From the NCBI GenBank assembly GCA_947626215.1, contig CANQRJ010000146.1, positions 1 to 7,364 on the forward strand: a stretch of DNA of 7,364 bases, read 5' to 3'. A program made the position numbers and the translations under genes. This document shows positions 1-5,445 of this stretch, one piece after another; position 1 is the stretch's first letter, and each line of letters opens with the position of its first letter. The notes under the pieces were generated by a model. The model was not told the origin of the DNA and made no database searches. It worked only from the letters and a program-made list of their open reading frames with translations. Source of the DNA: an uncultured Bacilli bacterium (GTDB lineage: Bacteria > Bacillota_I > Bacilli_A > RF39 > UBA660).

Positions 1-21
1 GCAAATTTCTTTACTTATTCA

Positions 22-62
22 CATGAAAAAAAGATAGTTTTTACTTTTTCTATCTTTTTATG
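22..62 (-). terminator. Rho-independent terminator hairpin
   Basis: Arms AAAAAGATAG (28-37) and CTATCTTTTT (50-59) form a 10-bp stem around a 12-nt loop, with CAT/ATG (22-24, 60-62) able to pair beyond a small bulge. Read on the minus strand the hairpin is followed by a run of seven T, so it fits best as the end of the small minus-strand gene that stops about 100 bases away. The plus-strand side has only five T, so it may also stop a gene entering from the left. Confidence 0.6.
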
Positions 63-157
63 TCTGAATAGTTACGAGAAAAGATTAAAAAAAACTGTGA
101 TATTACTTCAAAGAGTCGTAAAGTTTGCAATAAAGAAGGCAAATTAGTTTTAAAAAG

Positions 158-391
158 CTATTTTTTTGTTTTTGAAAGCGTTAAAGGCTCTATAACAGAA
201 GACTTAAGTAATTGATCATAACTTTTTACTTGTTCATTTATGAATCTTTTATCTAATTGTAATTCTTTTTCAATAGATGGTTCCATCTCATGAACAAATT
301 TATTACTTTCTAATTGGTTCATAAAATGATTTATAACGGATTCATTATTAGAAAATTTAGATTCGTTTATTTTATCTTTTTCGTAATTCAT
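158..391 (-). CDS. Small hypothetical protein (about 77 aa)
   Basis: I do not recognise this protein. It begins MNYEKDKINESKF and ends LTLSKTKK, is rich in Lys, Glu, Asn and Ser, has no membrane segment or cysteine, and looks soluble and mostly helical. The reading frame stays open upstream to 577, but that part is an Ile/Asn/Tyr-rich low-complexity translation of AT-rich DNA. A ribosome binding site (AGAAAGGA on the minus strand, about 402-409) sits just before two in-frame ATGs, at 397 and 391. The spacing is about 2-3 nt to the first and 8-9 nt to the second, so I chose 391; a start at 397 would add Met-Ile. It stands alone, downstream of tRNA-Leu on the same strand, with a hairpin terminator beyond it. 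The good ribosome binding site is the main reason to believe it is real. Confidence 0.55.
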   Translation of the reverse strand: MNYEKDKINESKFSNNESVINHFMNQLESNKFVHEMEPSIEKELQLDKRFINEQVKSYDQLLKSSVIEPLTLSKTKK

Positions 392-397
392 AATCAT

Positions 398-845
398 TTT
401 CCTTTCTATATTTTTCGACTTATTTATTACTCGATTCTTTAGAGTGGTATAATCAGATTCGATAATTATTACTATTATTATATCATTAATGTTAAATTGG
501 GTATAAAAAATATTCAAATATATGAATTTTATGTAAATATTTAATTTTAAATAGATATTATTGTTGTGATTTAGCATAACAATGGCATGAGATCATAGAG
601 TAAAAATATAAAATAGTTTTATATTATAGATTAAATATATTTTTACTGATATTGATTTTATTAAGTATTTAATGTGTAAAGAATTAAAAACTTCAAATAA
701 ATAATTCTTTTATTCTATACGTTAGAATTTTAATCCAGATATTTATAATTTTTTTCTAAAAATATGATCAAAAATAAGAGAAATCAATCTATGAAAATGA
801 AATATATTAAAACTTGAACAATAAAGTCCAAGTTTACAATTAATT
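398..845. other. AT-rich intergenic stretch without a recognisable gene
   Basis: About 450 bases between the small protein and tRNA-Leu. It is dominated by A/T runs and holds no credible gene: the only long open frame is a low-complexity extension of the small protein without its own ribosome binding site. The tRNA terminator lies at its right end (810-834). A plus-strand extended -10 box (TGGTATAAT, 445-453) is visible but has no convincing -35 box and no gene after it. Confidence 0.6.
810..834 (-). terminator. Terminator of tRNA-Leu
   Basis: On the minus strand, arms AAACTTGGAC and GTTCAAGTTT form a 10-bp stem (one G-U pair) with a 5-6 nt loop, 11 bases after the tRNA 3' end, followed by a weak T-rich tail (TTTTAATATATTT counting the arm). 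The stem closely resembles the one behind the tmRNA gene. Confidence 0.65.
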
Positions 846-932
846 TGGTACAAGAAAGGAGGCTCGAACTCCCACAAGCATATGCTTACTACCCCCTCAA
901 AGTAGCGCGTCTACCAATTCCGCCATTCTTGC
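846..932 (-). tRNA. tRNA-Leu (anticodon GAG)
   Basis: The minus strand folds into a complete class II tRNA of 87 nt including an encoded CCA. The acceptor stem pairs GCAAGAA with TTCTTGT (first pair G-U), followed by discriminator A and CCA (848-846). The D-arm contains the usual GGCGGAATTGGTAGACGC pattern. The anticodon stem CTACT/GGTAG encloses loop TTGAGGG, giving anticodon GAG (896-898), which reads CUU and CUC leucine codons. The long variable arm is a self-complementary AAGCAT/ATGCTT hairpin (876-887), as expected for leucine. The T-arm is GGGAG-TTCGAGC-CTCCT. It has its own promoter and terminator, so it is a single-gene transcription unit. Confidence 0.97.
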
Positions 933-942
933 AACTAAAAAT

Positions 943-970
943 AGTATAGCATAAAGTATGATGTTTTGAA
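943..970 (-). promoter_or_regulatory. Promoter of tRNA-Leu
   Basis: On the minus strand, TTCAAA (-35, 965-970) and TATACT (-10, 943-948) are separated by 16 bases, with TGC directly before the -10 (extended -10). The -10 ends 10 bases before the mature 5' end of the tRNA. Confidence 0.7.
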
Positions 971-1052
971 ATAAAAAAATTTATAAAAATTTATAAATTC
1001 ATTTACTATATTATTTCTAAATTTTAATTGTTATTATTTTAATGTAAGTATA

Positions 1053-1080
1053 TTGTATTGAAAATAAAGTTTGCTATAAT
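1053..1080 (+). promoter_or_regulatory. Plus-strand promoter aimed at the 3' end of the ATPase gene
   Basis: TTGTAT (1053-1058), a 16-base spacer ending in TGC, and a perfect TATAAT (1075-1080) form a good extended -10 promoter. Transcription would start near 1087 and run into the ATPase gene in antisense. No ribosome binding site and start codon follow on this strand, so it would make an antisense or non-coding RNA, or it is a leftover promoter. Seen by eye only. Confidence 0.45.
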
Positions 1081-1125
1081 AAAATCAAAAATTATTTAAA
1101 AGAAGAAAAAGAGAATAGAAGATAT

Positions 1126-2325
1126 CTATTGATTTAATAACCATTCTAAAACGTTATAAATTTTAATTCCTTCTTCATTAGCTGAAGGTATTTTATCAAG
1201 AGTTAAAATTATTTTTTCATAGTTATCATTAATTTTTTGTAAAGGTCTTAATTCTCTTAATAATGTTTTGTTATCAGAAGATTTTAACGTTTCTGCTACT
1301 TGAACATATAGTTTTCCTTTATTATTTATGGCAACAAAATCTATTTCATATTCTCCAATTTTTCCAATGTAAACATCATATCCTCTTCTTTTAAGTTCTA
1401 AATATACAACATTTTCAAGAATATGACCAAAATCGCCAATTTTTCTTCCTAAAATAAAATATCTTAATCCTAAATCAGATACATAATATTTTTCTCCAGT
1501 TTTTAAGTAATTTTTCCCCTTTATATCATATCTGGTAGCCTTGTATAGAAAAAAAGATTCAATAAAACTATTAAGATATTTTTCTACTGTTCTCACATTT
1601 ATTTTTTTACCATCTGATGTCATTGTATTGGCAATATTACTTGTAGATAGTAGGTTTCCAATGTTATCCATAGCAAAATTCGCAATTTTTTTAAGACTAT
1701 TTTCGTCAGTTATATTTTTTCTTATCATTACATCTTTTATTATGATGTCGTTATAAATATTACTTAAATACATTCCCACATCATCTTCAGTTTCTAATTG
1801 TAAAGTGTATGGAAATGATCCCAAAGAAATATACTTCAGATATAATTCGTCATTAGTTATATTTTCATTATTTGCAGATTTATATTCTTTAAAAGATAAT
1901 GGTAACATTTTAATTTCTATATATCTTCCTGATAAAAGAGTAGATAGTTCACTAGATAGTAAAAAAGCATTGGAACCAGTTATATATAAATCAATATTCT
2001 TATTGATGTATAAACTATCTATTGCTTTTTGAAAATCTGTTATTAATTGTACCTCGTCAATAAAAACATAATTTTTTTTCTTTTTATTTAATTTATTATT
2101 AATGTAGTTATATAATGACATATAATCAGTTATGAAATTATATTTTAAATCTTCAAGATTTATACTTATAATTTGATCGTTGGATATCTTATTCTGAATT
2201 AAGTATTTTTTATAAATATCTAATAAAGTAGATTTGCCACATCTTCTAATTCCTGTAACAACTTTAATTAAATCCTTATCTTTAAATCTTTTTAAAGTAT
2301 CTAAATATTCATTTCTTTCTATCAT
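1126..2325 (-). CDS. AAA-family ATPase with DUF4143 / nuclease-like C-terminus
   Basis: A 399-aa protein of usual family length. The N-terminal P-loop ATPase shows Walker A GIRRCGKST (residues 25-33), Walker B YVFIDEVQ (86-93), the sensor motif ITGSN (115-119), and SGR (132-134), which carries the probable arginine finger, then LPLSFKEY (141-148). A winged-helix-like middle part follows. The C-terminal DUF4143 region resembles a PD-(D/E)xK nuclease fold: LEN (303-305), Glu310, EIDFVA (327-332) and YVQVAE (340-345). The gene ends with TAG, and the ATG at 2325 has only a weak ribosome binding site (AGAG), but the family start MIERNEYL fits. These ATPases are common, often multi-copy accessory genes in gut Bacillota, Bacteroidota and archaea. 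Their cellular role is not established, though links to stress or toxin-antitoxin-like roles have been proposed. It stands alone between two stable RNA genes, with its own promoter. The family call is secure, the function is not. Confidence 0.93.
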   Translation of the reverse strand: MIERNEYLDTLKRFKDKDLIKVVTGIRRCGKSTLLDIYKKYLIQNKISNDQIISINLEDLKYNFITDYMSLYNYINNKLNKKKKNYVFIDEVQLITDFQKAIDSLYINKNIDLYITGSNAFLLSSELSTLLSGRYIEIKMLPLSFKEYKSANNENITNDELYLKYISLGSFPYTLQLETEDDVGMYLSNIYNDIIIKDVMIRKNITDENSLKKIANFAMDNIGNLLSTSNIANTMTSDGKKINVRTVEKYLNSFIESFFLYKATRYDIKGKNYLKTGEKYYVSDLGLRYFILGRKIGDFGHILENVVYLELKRRGYDVYIGKIGEYEIDFVAINNKGKLYVQVAETLKSSDNKTLLRELRPLQKINDNYEKIILTLDKIPSANEEGIKIYNVLEWLLNQ

Positions 2326-2351
2326 AATTTCACACTCTTTTCAATAAATAT

Positions 2352-2380
2352 ATTATACAAAAAATATATATTTTTTACAA
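2352..2380 (-). promoter_or_regulatory. Promoter of the ATPase gene
   Basis: On the minus strand, TTGTAA (-35, 2375-2380), a 17-base spacer and a perfect TATAAT (-10, 2352-2357) lie about 27 bases before the ATG. The spacer coincides with an 18-base perfect palindrome (2359-2376), and a 25-base inverted repeat touches the -35 box on its upstream side. Confidence 0.75.
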
Positions 2381-2405
2381 GTTTTTGTATTATCAATACA
2401 AAAAC
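2381..2405. repeat. Perfect inverted repeat next to the ATPase promoter (possible operator)
   Basis: GTTTTTGTATT (2381-2391) and AATACAAAAAC (2395-2405) are perfect reverse complements with a 3-base centre (ATC). The repeat begins exactly where the -35 box of the ATPase promoter ends. Outer ACAAG (2377-2381) and CTTGT (2409-2413) are also complementary, offset by three extra bases. Position and symmetry suit a regulator binding site. It has no T-tail after either arm, so it is not a convincing terminator. Confidence 0.6.
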
Positions 2406-2465
2406 TATCTTGTACTTGTTCATAAATTATTCTAACATTTCCAATTAAAAAATAGCATAATTTTA

Positions 2466-2492
2466 AAACTCGAACCATAAAAGCCCGAGTTT
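2466..2492 (-). terminator. Terminator of tmRNA
   Basis: On the minus strand, AAACTCGGGC and GTTCGAGTTT pair over 10 positions (two of them G-U) around a TTTTATG loop, 11 bases after the tmRNA 3' end, followed by TAAAATTATG. The U-tail is weak, but position and stem match the terminator behind tRNA-Leu. Confidence 0.65.
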
Positions 2493-2502
2493 GAAATCTA
2501 AT

Positions 2503-2863
2503 TGGTGGAGAAGAGGAGACTTGAACTCCTGTCCCAATAATCCTATCTTGAAATGTCTACAAGTTTAGTTGGAATTCAATGTCTTTCATGCTCGGATCCA
2601 ACACACCAATTCATGAAATAAGTTTAGAAAAAATTCGTTTCCTTTCCCTAAACAAGAAAGAAAATATATCTTGTATGAATGAACCCAGTTCTTACTCTAC
2701 AAGCAAAATAAGAGTGAGTGCTCCTATACCTTTAATTAGGCTGCAACAGCAACAGGAGCGAAGCCATAATTAGCCTCGTCATTTAATTTTAATGGTGCAT
2801 TTAAAGTATGCCTACTACTTGCAATCTCAATTAGTAATTAAGGTCGAACCCTAAAACTTCCCC
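2503..2863 (-). ncRNA. ssrA: tmRNA (transfer-messenger RNA)
   Basis: This 361-nt RNA rescues stalled ribosomes in trans-translation with SmpB, adding a degradation tag. The tRNA-like ends are clear. The 5' GGGGAAG (2863-2857) pairs with 3' CTTCTCC, giving the G3-U pair that alanyl-tRNA synthetase recognises. Discriminator A and CCA are encoded at 2506-2503. The 5' end continues TTTTAGGGTTCGACC, and the 3' half has the hallmark TAAACTTGTAGAC (2567-2555) and the T-arm GGAGTTCAAGTCTCC. The tag frame ends GCT CCT GTT GCT GTT GCA GCC TAA (2759-2736) and reads ...NDEANYGFAPVAVAA. The resume codon is uncertain, probably among TTA 2786, AAT 2783 and GAC 2780. A hairpin GCAT/ATGC (2811-2797) just upstream probably belongs to pseudoknot 1. 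It has its own promoter and terminator. The smpB gene is not in the window. Confidence 0.95.
2736..2786 (-). other. tmRNA tag-peptide reading frame
   Basis: The open frame inside the tmRNA that is translated after template switching. Conceptually it reads L-NDEANYGFAPVAVAA-stop (TAA). NDE-ANY resembles the E. coli tag ANDENYALAA, and the Ala-rich hydrophobic end (AVAA) is the usual protease signal. The frame is open further upstream, so the exact first codon needs comparison with related tmRNAs. Confidence 0.75.
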
Positions 2864-2874
2864 AAGTACCTAGT

Positions 2875-2903
2875 ATTTTAGCACAAAATACTTGCTTTTT
2901 CAA
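2875..2903 (-). promoter_or_regulatory. Promoter of tmRNA
   Basis: On the minus strand, TTGAAA (-35, 2898-2903), a 17-base spacer ending in TGC, and TAAAAT (-10, 2875-2880). The -10 ends 11 bases before the mature 5' end. Its -35 sits inside the spacer of the opposite-facing promoter for the membrane protein. Confidence 0.8.
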
Positions 2904-2920
2904 CACTTTCAAGGTATTAT
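2892..2920 (+). promoter_or_regulatory. Promoter of the cysteine-module membrane protein
   Basis: TTGCTT (-35, 2892-2897), a 17-base spacer and TATTAT (-10, 2915-2920). A start near 2927 would give a short leader of about 30 bases before the ATG. The -35 box is a weak match; the -10 is good. It is interlocked with the divergent tmRNA promoter. Confidence 0.55.
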
Positions 2921-2956
2921 ATGCTTAAAGGAAGTTTATTTTAAAAGGTGATTACT

Positions 2957-4957
2957 ATGTATGAAGAAATAAATAAAAAAGAGAAAAAAGCACGTAAAAA
3001 GAAAGAAAATCGTTTTATCAATAAAAATACGAAAAAAAATCAAGAAGAAAGTCCTGTTTTAAAAATGGAAGAAGAAAAAGAGCCCGAAGAAAAAGTCATT
3101 GAAGAAGAACAAACTTTATCGAAAGAAGAACCTATCAAAGAAGATACTATTGATGTGAAAGAAGAAACTGAAAACAAAAATAAAAAAAATCAAAAAGTAA
3201 TAGGATTTAAAACAGATTGGGTTTCTATTTTAGTAAAATTAGGATTGTTTTTACTTGTTGCTTTCTTTATCATCTTTATTGTAACTAAAATAAGACAAGG
3301 TTTTGGTGGAAATTCATTTACAAAGAACTTAGAAAAAATGAAAGAAGTCGCTTATATTTATTATAAAGTGGATACCCATCGACCTTTATCAAGCAATGAG
3401 GAAGTTACAATGACCCTTAAAGATATGGAAGATGCAAATCTCATAAAAGAATTAAAAGATTCAAAAAATAATGTTTGTAGTAAAGAATATAGTTATGTTT
3501 CTTTAACGAAAAAAACGGAAGAAAATTATGACTTAAATGTGTATTTAAGTTGTGGGGGAGAATCTCAAAGTGGTGTTTATGAAGTGACTTATAAGGATGG
3601 AAATCCAGAAAGTGAAAATCCAACGACAACGACACTATATGAATTAAAAAGAAATGTAACTACAAATTCTAAATATAGTTGTCCTGAAGGTTACTTAAAT
3701 GCCGGAAAATACTGTGTACAATTAAATCAAACCGATATTAAAGCCGGTGTACCAATTTATCGAATCATTCCTGAAAGAGATACGGTTGCAACTTTCAAAC
3801 GAAGTGATACAGAGTATGTTTATGCCGATCCAATACTCATTTCTAATCCAAATAATTATAAATGTCCAAGCGGTTATACACTTATAAATAATAAATGTGT
3901 TTATTATACAAATGCCAAAGTCAAAAATAATACAAGTTATAGTTGCCCAAATGGAGGAACTTTAACAGGTACAAAATGTATGTTTACAACTTATACGAAT
4001 TATAATGATGAACAAGCTTATTGTAAACAAGGAAGATTGGTAAATAATGATGAATGTTATGTAACAAAAGAATATTCTGTAAGATGTATAAATGGTAAAA
4101 AAGATTCTAGTAGAAATTCATGCTATACGACTTATACGGCATCTAAAGAATTAAGTGATTGGCTATTTGATGGAAAAGTTACATATTCTAGTAGTAAAAA
4201 TGTAAAAGATACAGATACTGTTATGTATGAGTACGATTATGATTTAGAGAATGGAAAAGTTGTTTATAAAAGATATATTCGTAAATACATCAAAGTCTGT
4301 GATGAGGATGATGTATTAAGTGGAAATATTTGTAAACATTATGATACTTCTTATTTAGAAAAATATTGTACAGGAAATTATGATTTAAATAGCGACCAAA
4401 CAGAATGTTATACTTATATGGATGCAAGTTATAAACATACAAATGGAACTTATACTTGTCCACAAGGATACACGAAAAAGGGAAGTGGAGCAAATTCAAC
4501 TTGCTATAAATATGAAAATGCCGTGAAAACGACTACCCCAACTTATTCATGTAGCAGTGGCTATGATTTAACCAAAGATAATCAATGTGTCAAAACGATC
4601 AATGCAACACCAGTAACCGAAGAAAATTATGAGTGCCCAAGTGGTTATACGAAAAAAGGATCAGGAAAAAATACAATCTGTTATAAAAAAACATCCACAG
4701 AAAGTTACTATTATTGTTCTAATGTAAGTGCTACTCTTAAAGGAAATAGATGTTACATTCCATCTAAAACTGAATTTTTAGGCTATCGTTGCCCAAATGG
4801 ATATGAAAACAGTGGTTCACAATGTGTTGATGTGAATCATACAAATACAATTTATGCTACAGAAACAGACGGCACGAACACCACAGAAGAAACCATTTGG
4901 AGTCGTAGTAAAGAGGTAGATGGTTGGACTTGGACTGGAAACACAAAAGAAGAATAA
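2957..4957 (+). CDS. Single-pass membrane protein with pilin-like segment and cysteine-pair repeats
   Basis: A 666-aa surface protein that I cannot assign to a named family. Residues 1-87 are a very charged Lys/Glu-rich tail, likely cytoplasmic. Residues 88-110 (WVSILVKL...IIFIVTKI) are one membrane segment, and the rest should be outside. Residues 118-212 (NLEKMKEVAYIYY...TLKDMEDANLI...CSKEYSYVSL...YLSCGG) resemble the globular part of type IV pilin-like proteins, with a possible C174-C199 bond. Residues 242-623 carry twelve cysteine pairs spaced 10-15 residues apart, many as CPxGYxxxxxxCY/V, which suggests small disulfide-bonded modules. A Trp motif, SKE-x-DW/GW, occurs twice (396-402, 651-657). 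The start at ATG 2957 follows AAAGGTGA (2944-2951) well; the in-frame GTG at 2948 lies inside that site. Adhesion or envelope sensing is plausible but unproven. Confidence 0.9.
   Translation: MYEEINKKEKKARKKKENRFINKNTKKNQEESPVLKMEEEKEPEEKVIEEEQTLSKEEPIKEDTIDVKEETENKNKKNQKVIGFKTDWVSILVKLGLFLLVAFFIIFIVTKIRQGFGGNSFTKNLEKMKEVAYIYYKVDTHRPLSSNEEVTMTLKDMEDANLIKELKDSKNNVCSKEYSYVSLTKKTEENYDLNVYLSCGGESQSGVYEVTYKDGNPESENPTTTTLYELKRNVTTNSKYSCPEGYLNAGKYCVQLNQTDIKAGVPIYRIIPERDTVATFKRSDTEYVYADPILISNPNNYKCPSGYTLINNKCVYYTNAKVKNNTSYSCPNGGTLTGTKCMFTTYTNYNDEQAYCKQGRLVNNDECYVTKEYSVRCINGKKDSSRNSCYTTYTASKELSDWLFDGKVTYSSSKNVKDTDTVMYEYDYDLENGKVVYKRYIRKYIKVCDEDDVLSGNICKHYDTSYLEKYCTGNYDLNSDQTECYTYMDASYKHTNGTYTCPQGYTKKGSGANSTCYKYENAVKTTTPTYSCSSGYDLTKDNQCVKTINATPVTEENYECPSGYTKKGSGKNTICYKKTSTESYYYCSNVSATLKGNRCYIPSKTEFLGYRCPNGYENSGSQCVDVNHTNTIYATETDGTNTTEETIWSRSKEVDGWTWTGNTKEE
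3680..4825 (+). repeat. Twelve diverged cysteine-pair modules within the membrane protein
   Basis: Cysteines pair up at residues 242/253, 303/314, 330/341, 356/367, 377/389, 448/459, 471/484, 501/516, 532/544, 560/575, 587/599 and 612/623. The core pattern is Y-x-C-P-x-G-Y-x(5-10)-C-Y/V. Modules at 501-518 and 560-577 are nearly identical (CPxGYTKKGSGxNxxCYK), 59 residues apart with one other module between, which suggests duplication of a two-module block. DNA identity is modest, so most copies are old. Confidence 0.8.
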
Positions 4958-4973
4958 TTTGTGTTTCTTTTTT
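4938..4973 (+). terminator. Terminator of the membrane protein gene
   Basis: Perfect 10-bp stem GAAACACAAA (4938-4947) / TTTGTGTTTC (4958-4967) followed by six T. The 5' arm and loop are still coding: the arm spans the codons around Gly-Asn-Thr-Lys and the stop codon TAA (4955-4957) forms the end of the 10-nt loop. Confidence 0.9.
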
Positions 4974-4998
4974 CATAGCTTTTTTTTAAAATATTATG

Positions 4999-5004
4999 TA
5001 TAAT
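4999..5004 (+). promoter_or_regulatory. Likely -10 box for the PH-protein operon
   Basis: A perfect TATAAT lies 21 bases before the ATG at 5026, just after the terminator of the preceding gene. No good -35 box is visible at 16-18 bases upstream (4976-4981 reads TAGCTT), so this is a partial promoter call. Confidence 0.45.
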
Positions 5005-5025
5005 TATGATAAAGGAAGTGATAAT

Positions 5026-5445
5026 ATGACTTGTTATGAATTAGTATCTAGATGGAAAAAGAAATATAAAGGAGGAATTGCTTGGCGATTATTTCAAAAT
5101 GCAAGAGTGGTAGATGAACATGTCAATCCAGATGAAGAAGTGACTTTTGCCTTTGCAGGCCAAAAAAATGAATCTCCATTTGACTTTTTTCAAACTGCTG
5201 TCGTGGCCGTGACCGATAAAAGAGTATTAATTGGTCAAAAAAGAATTTTGTTCGGATATGTTTTAAACAGTGTCACACCAGATTTATACAATGACATGCA
5301 AATTTATGAAGGCTTATTTTGGGGAAGAATTGTCATTGATACCATTAAAGAAAAAGTCATTATTTCTAATTTACCTAAATCTGCATTAGTAGATATTGAA
5401 ACCCAAATATCTTCATTTATGATGGATGCGAAGAACGATGACTAA
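5026..5445 (+). CDS. PH domain-containing protein (YokE-like)
   Basis: A 139-aa soluble protein with no signal peptide or membrane segment. Residues about 35-130 match the bacterial pleckstrin-homology pattern: EEVTFAFAGQ, then AVVAVTDKRVLIGQKRILFGY (59-79) with the typical 'TDKRVLI' strand, then VTPDLYNDMQIYEGLFWGRIVIDT and a closing helix (SALVDIETQISSFM, 119-132). Bacterial PH domains of this kind form oligomeric beta-sandwich rings in known structures. Most have no known ligand, and some occur in stress or envelope contexts. An earlier in-frame ATG at 4996 overlaps the -10 box and lacks a ribosome binding site; AAAGGAA (5011-5017) fits ATG 5026. It overlaps the next gene, so the two are translationally coupled. 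Confidence 0.85.
   Translation: MTCYELVSRWKKKYKGGIAWRLFQNARVVDEHVNPDEEVTFAFAGQKNESPFDFFQTAVVAVTDKRVLIGQKRILFGYVLNSVTPDLYNDMQIYEGLFWGRIVIDTIKEKVIISNLPKSALVDIETQISSFMMDAKNDD

Noticed and set aside
445..453. Plus-strand extended -10 box TGGTATAAT
   Set aside because: No convincing -35 box and no gene or terminator follows on that strand; such matches are expected by chance in DNA this AT-rich.
398..577. Longer N-terminus for the small protein, starting at 577
   Set aside because: The extension is Ile/Asn/Tyr-rich low-complexity translation of AT-rich DNA with no ribosome binding site, whereas a good site precedes the ATGs at 397 and 391.
1541..2032. Open frames on the plus strand inside the ATPase gene
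   Set aside because: They lie opposite a clear ATPase gene, lack ribosome binding sites, and encode no recognisable protein.
2579..2773. Open frame on the plus strand (64 aa)
   Set aside because: It lies fully within the tmRNA gene on the opposite strand; the sequence is explained by the RNA.
3441..4499. Minus-strand open frames inside the membrane protein gene
   Set aside because: They are His/Asn/Leu/Tyr-rich shadows of the repetitive coding sequence on the other strand.
3680..4825. CRISPR-like or tandem DNA repeat array
   Set aside because: The periodicity is at protein level (cysteine pairs), with variable spacing and diverged DNA, all in one open reading frame.
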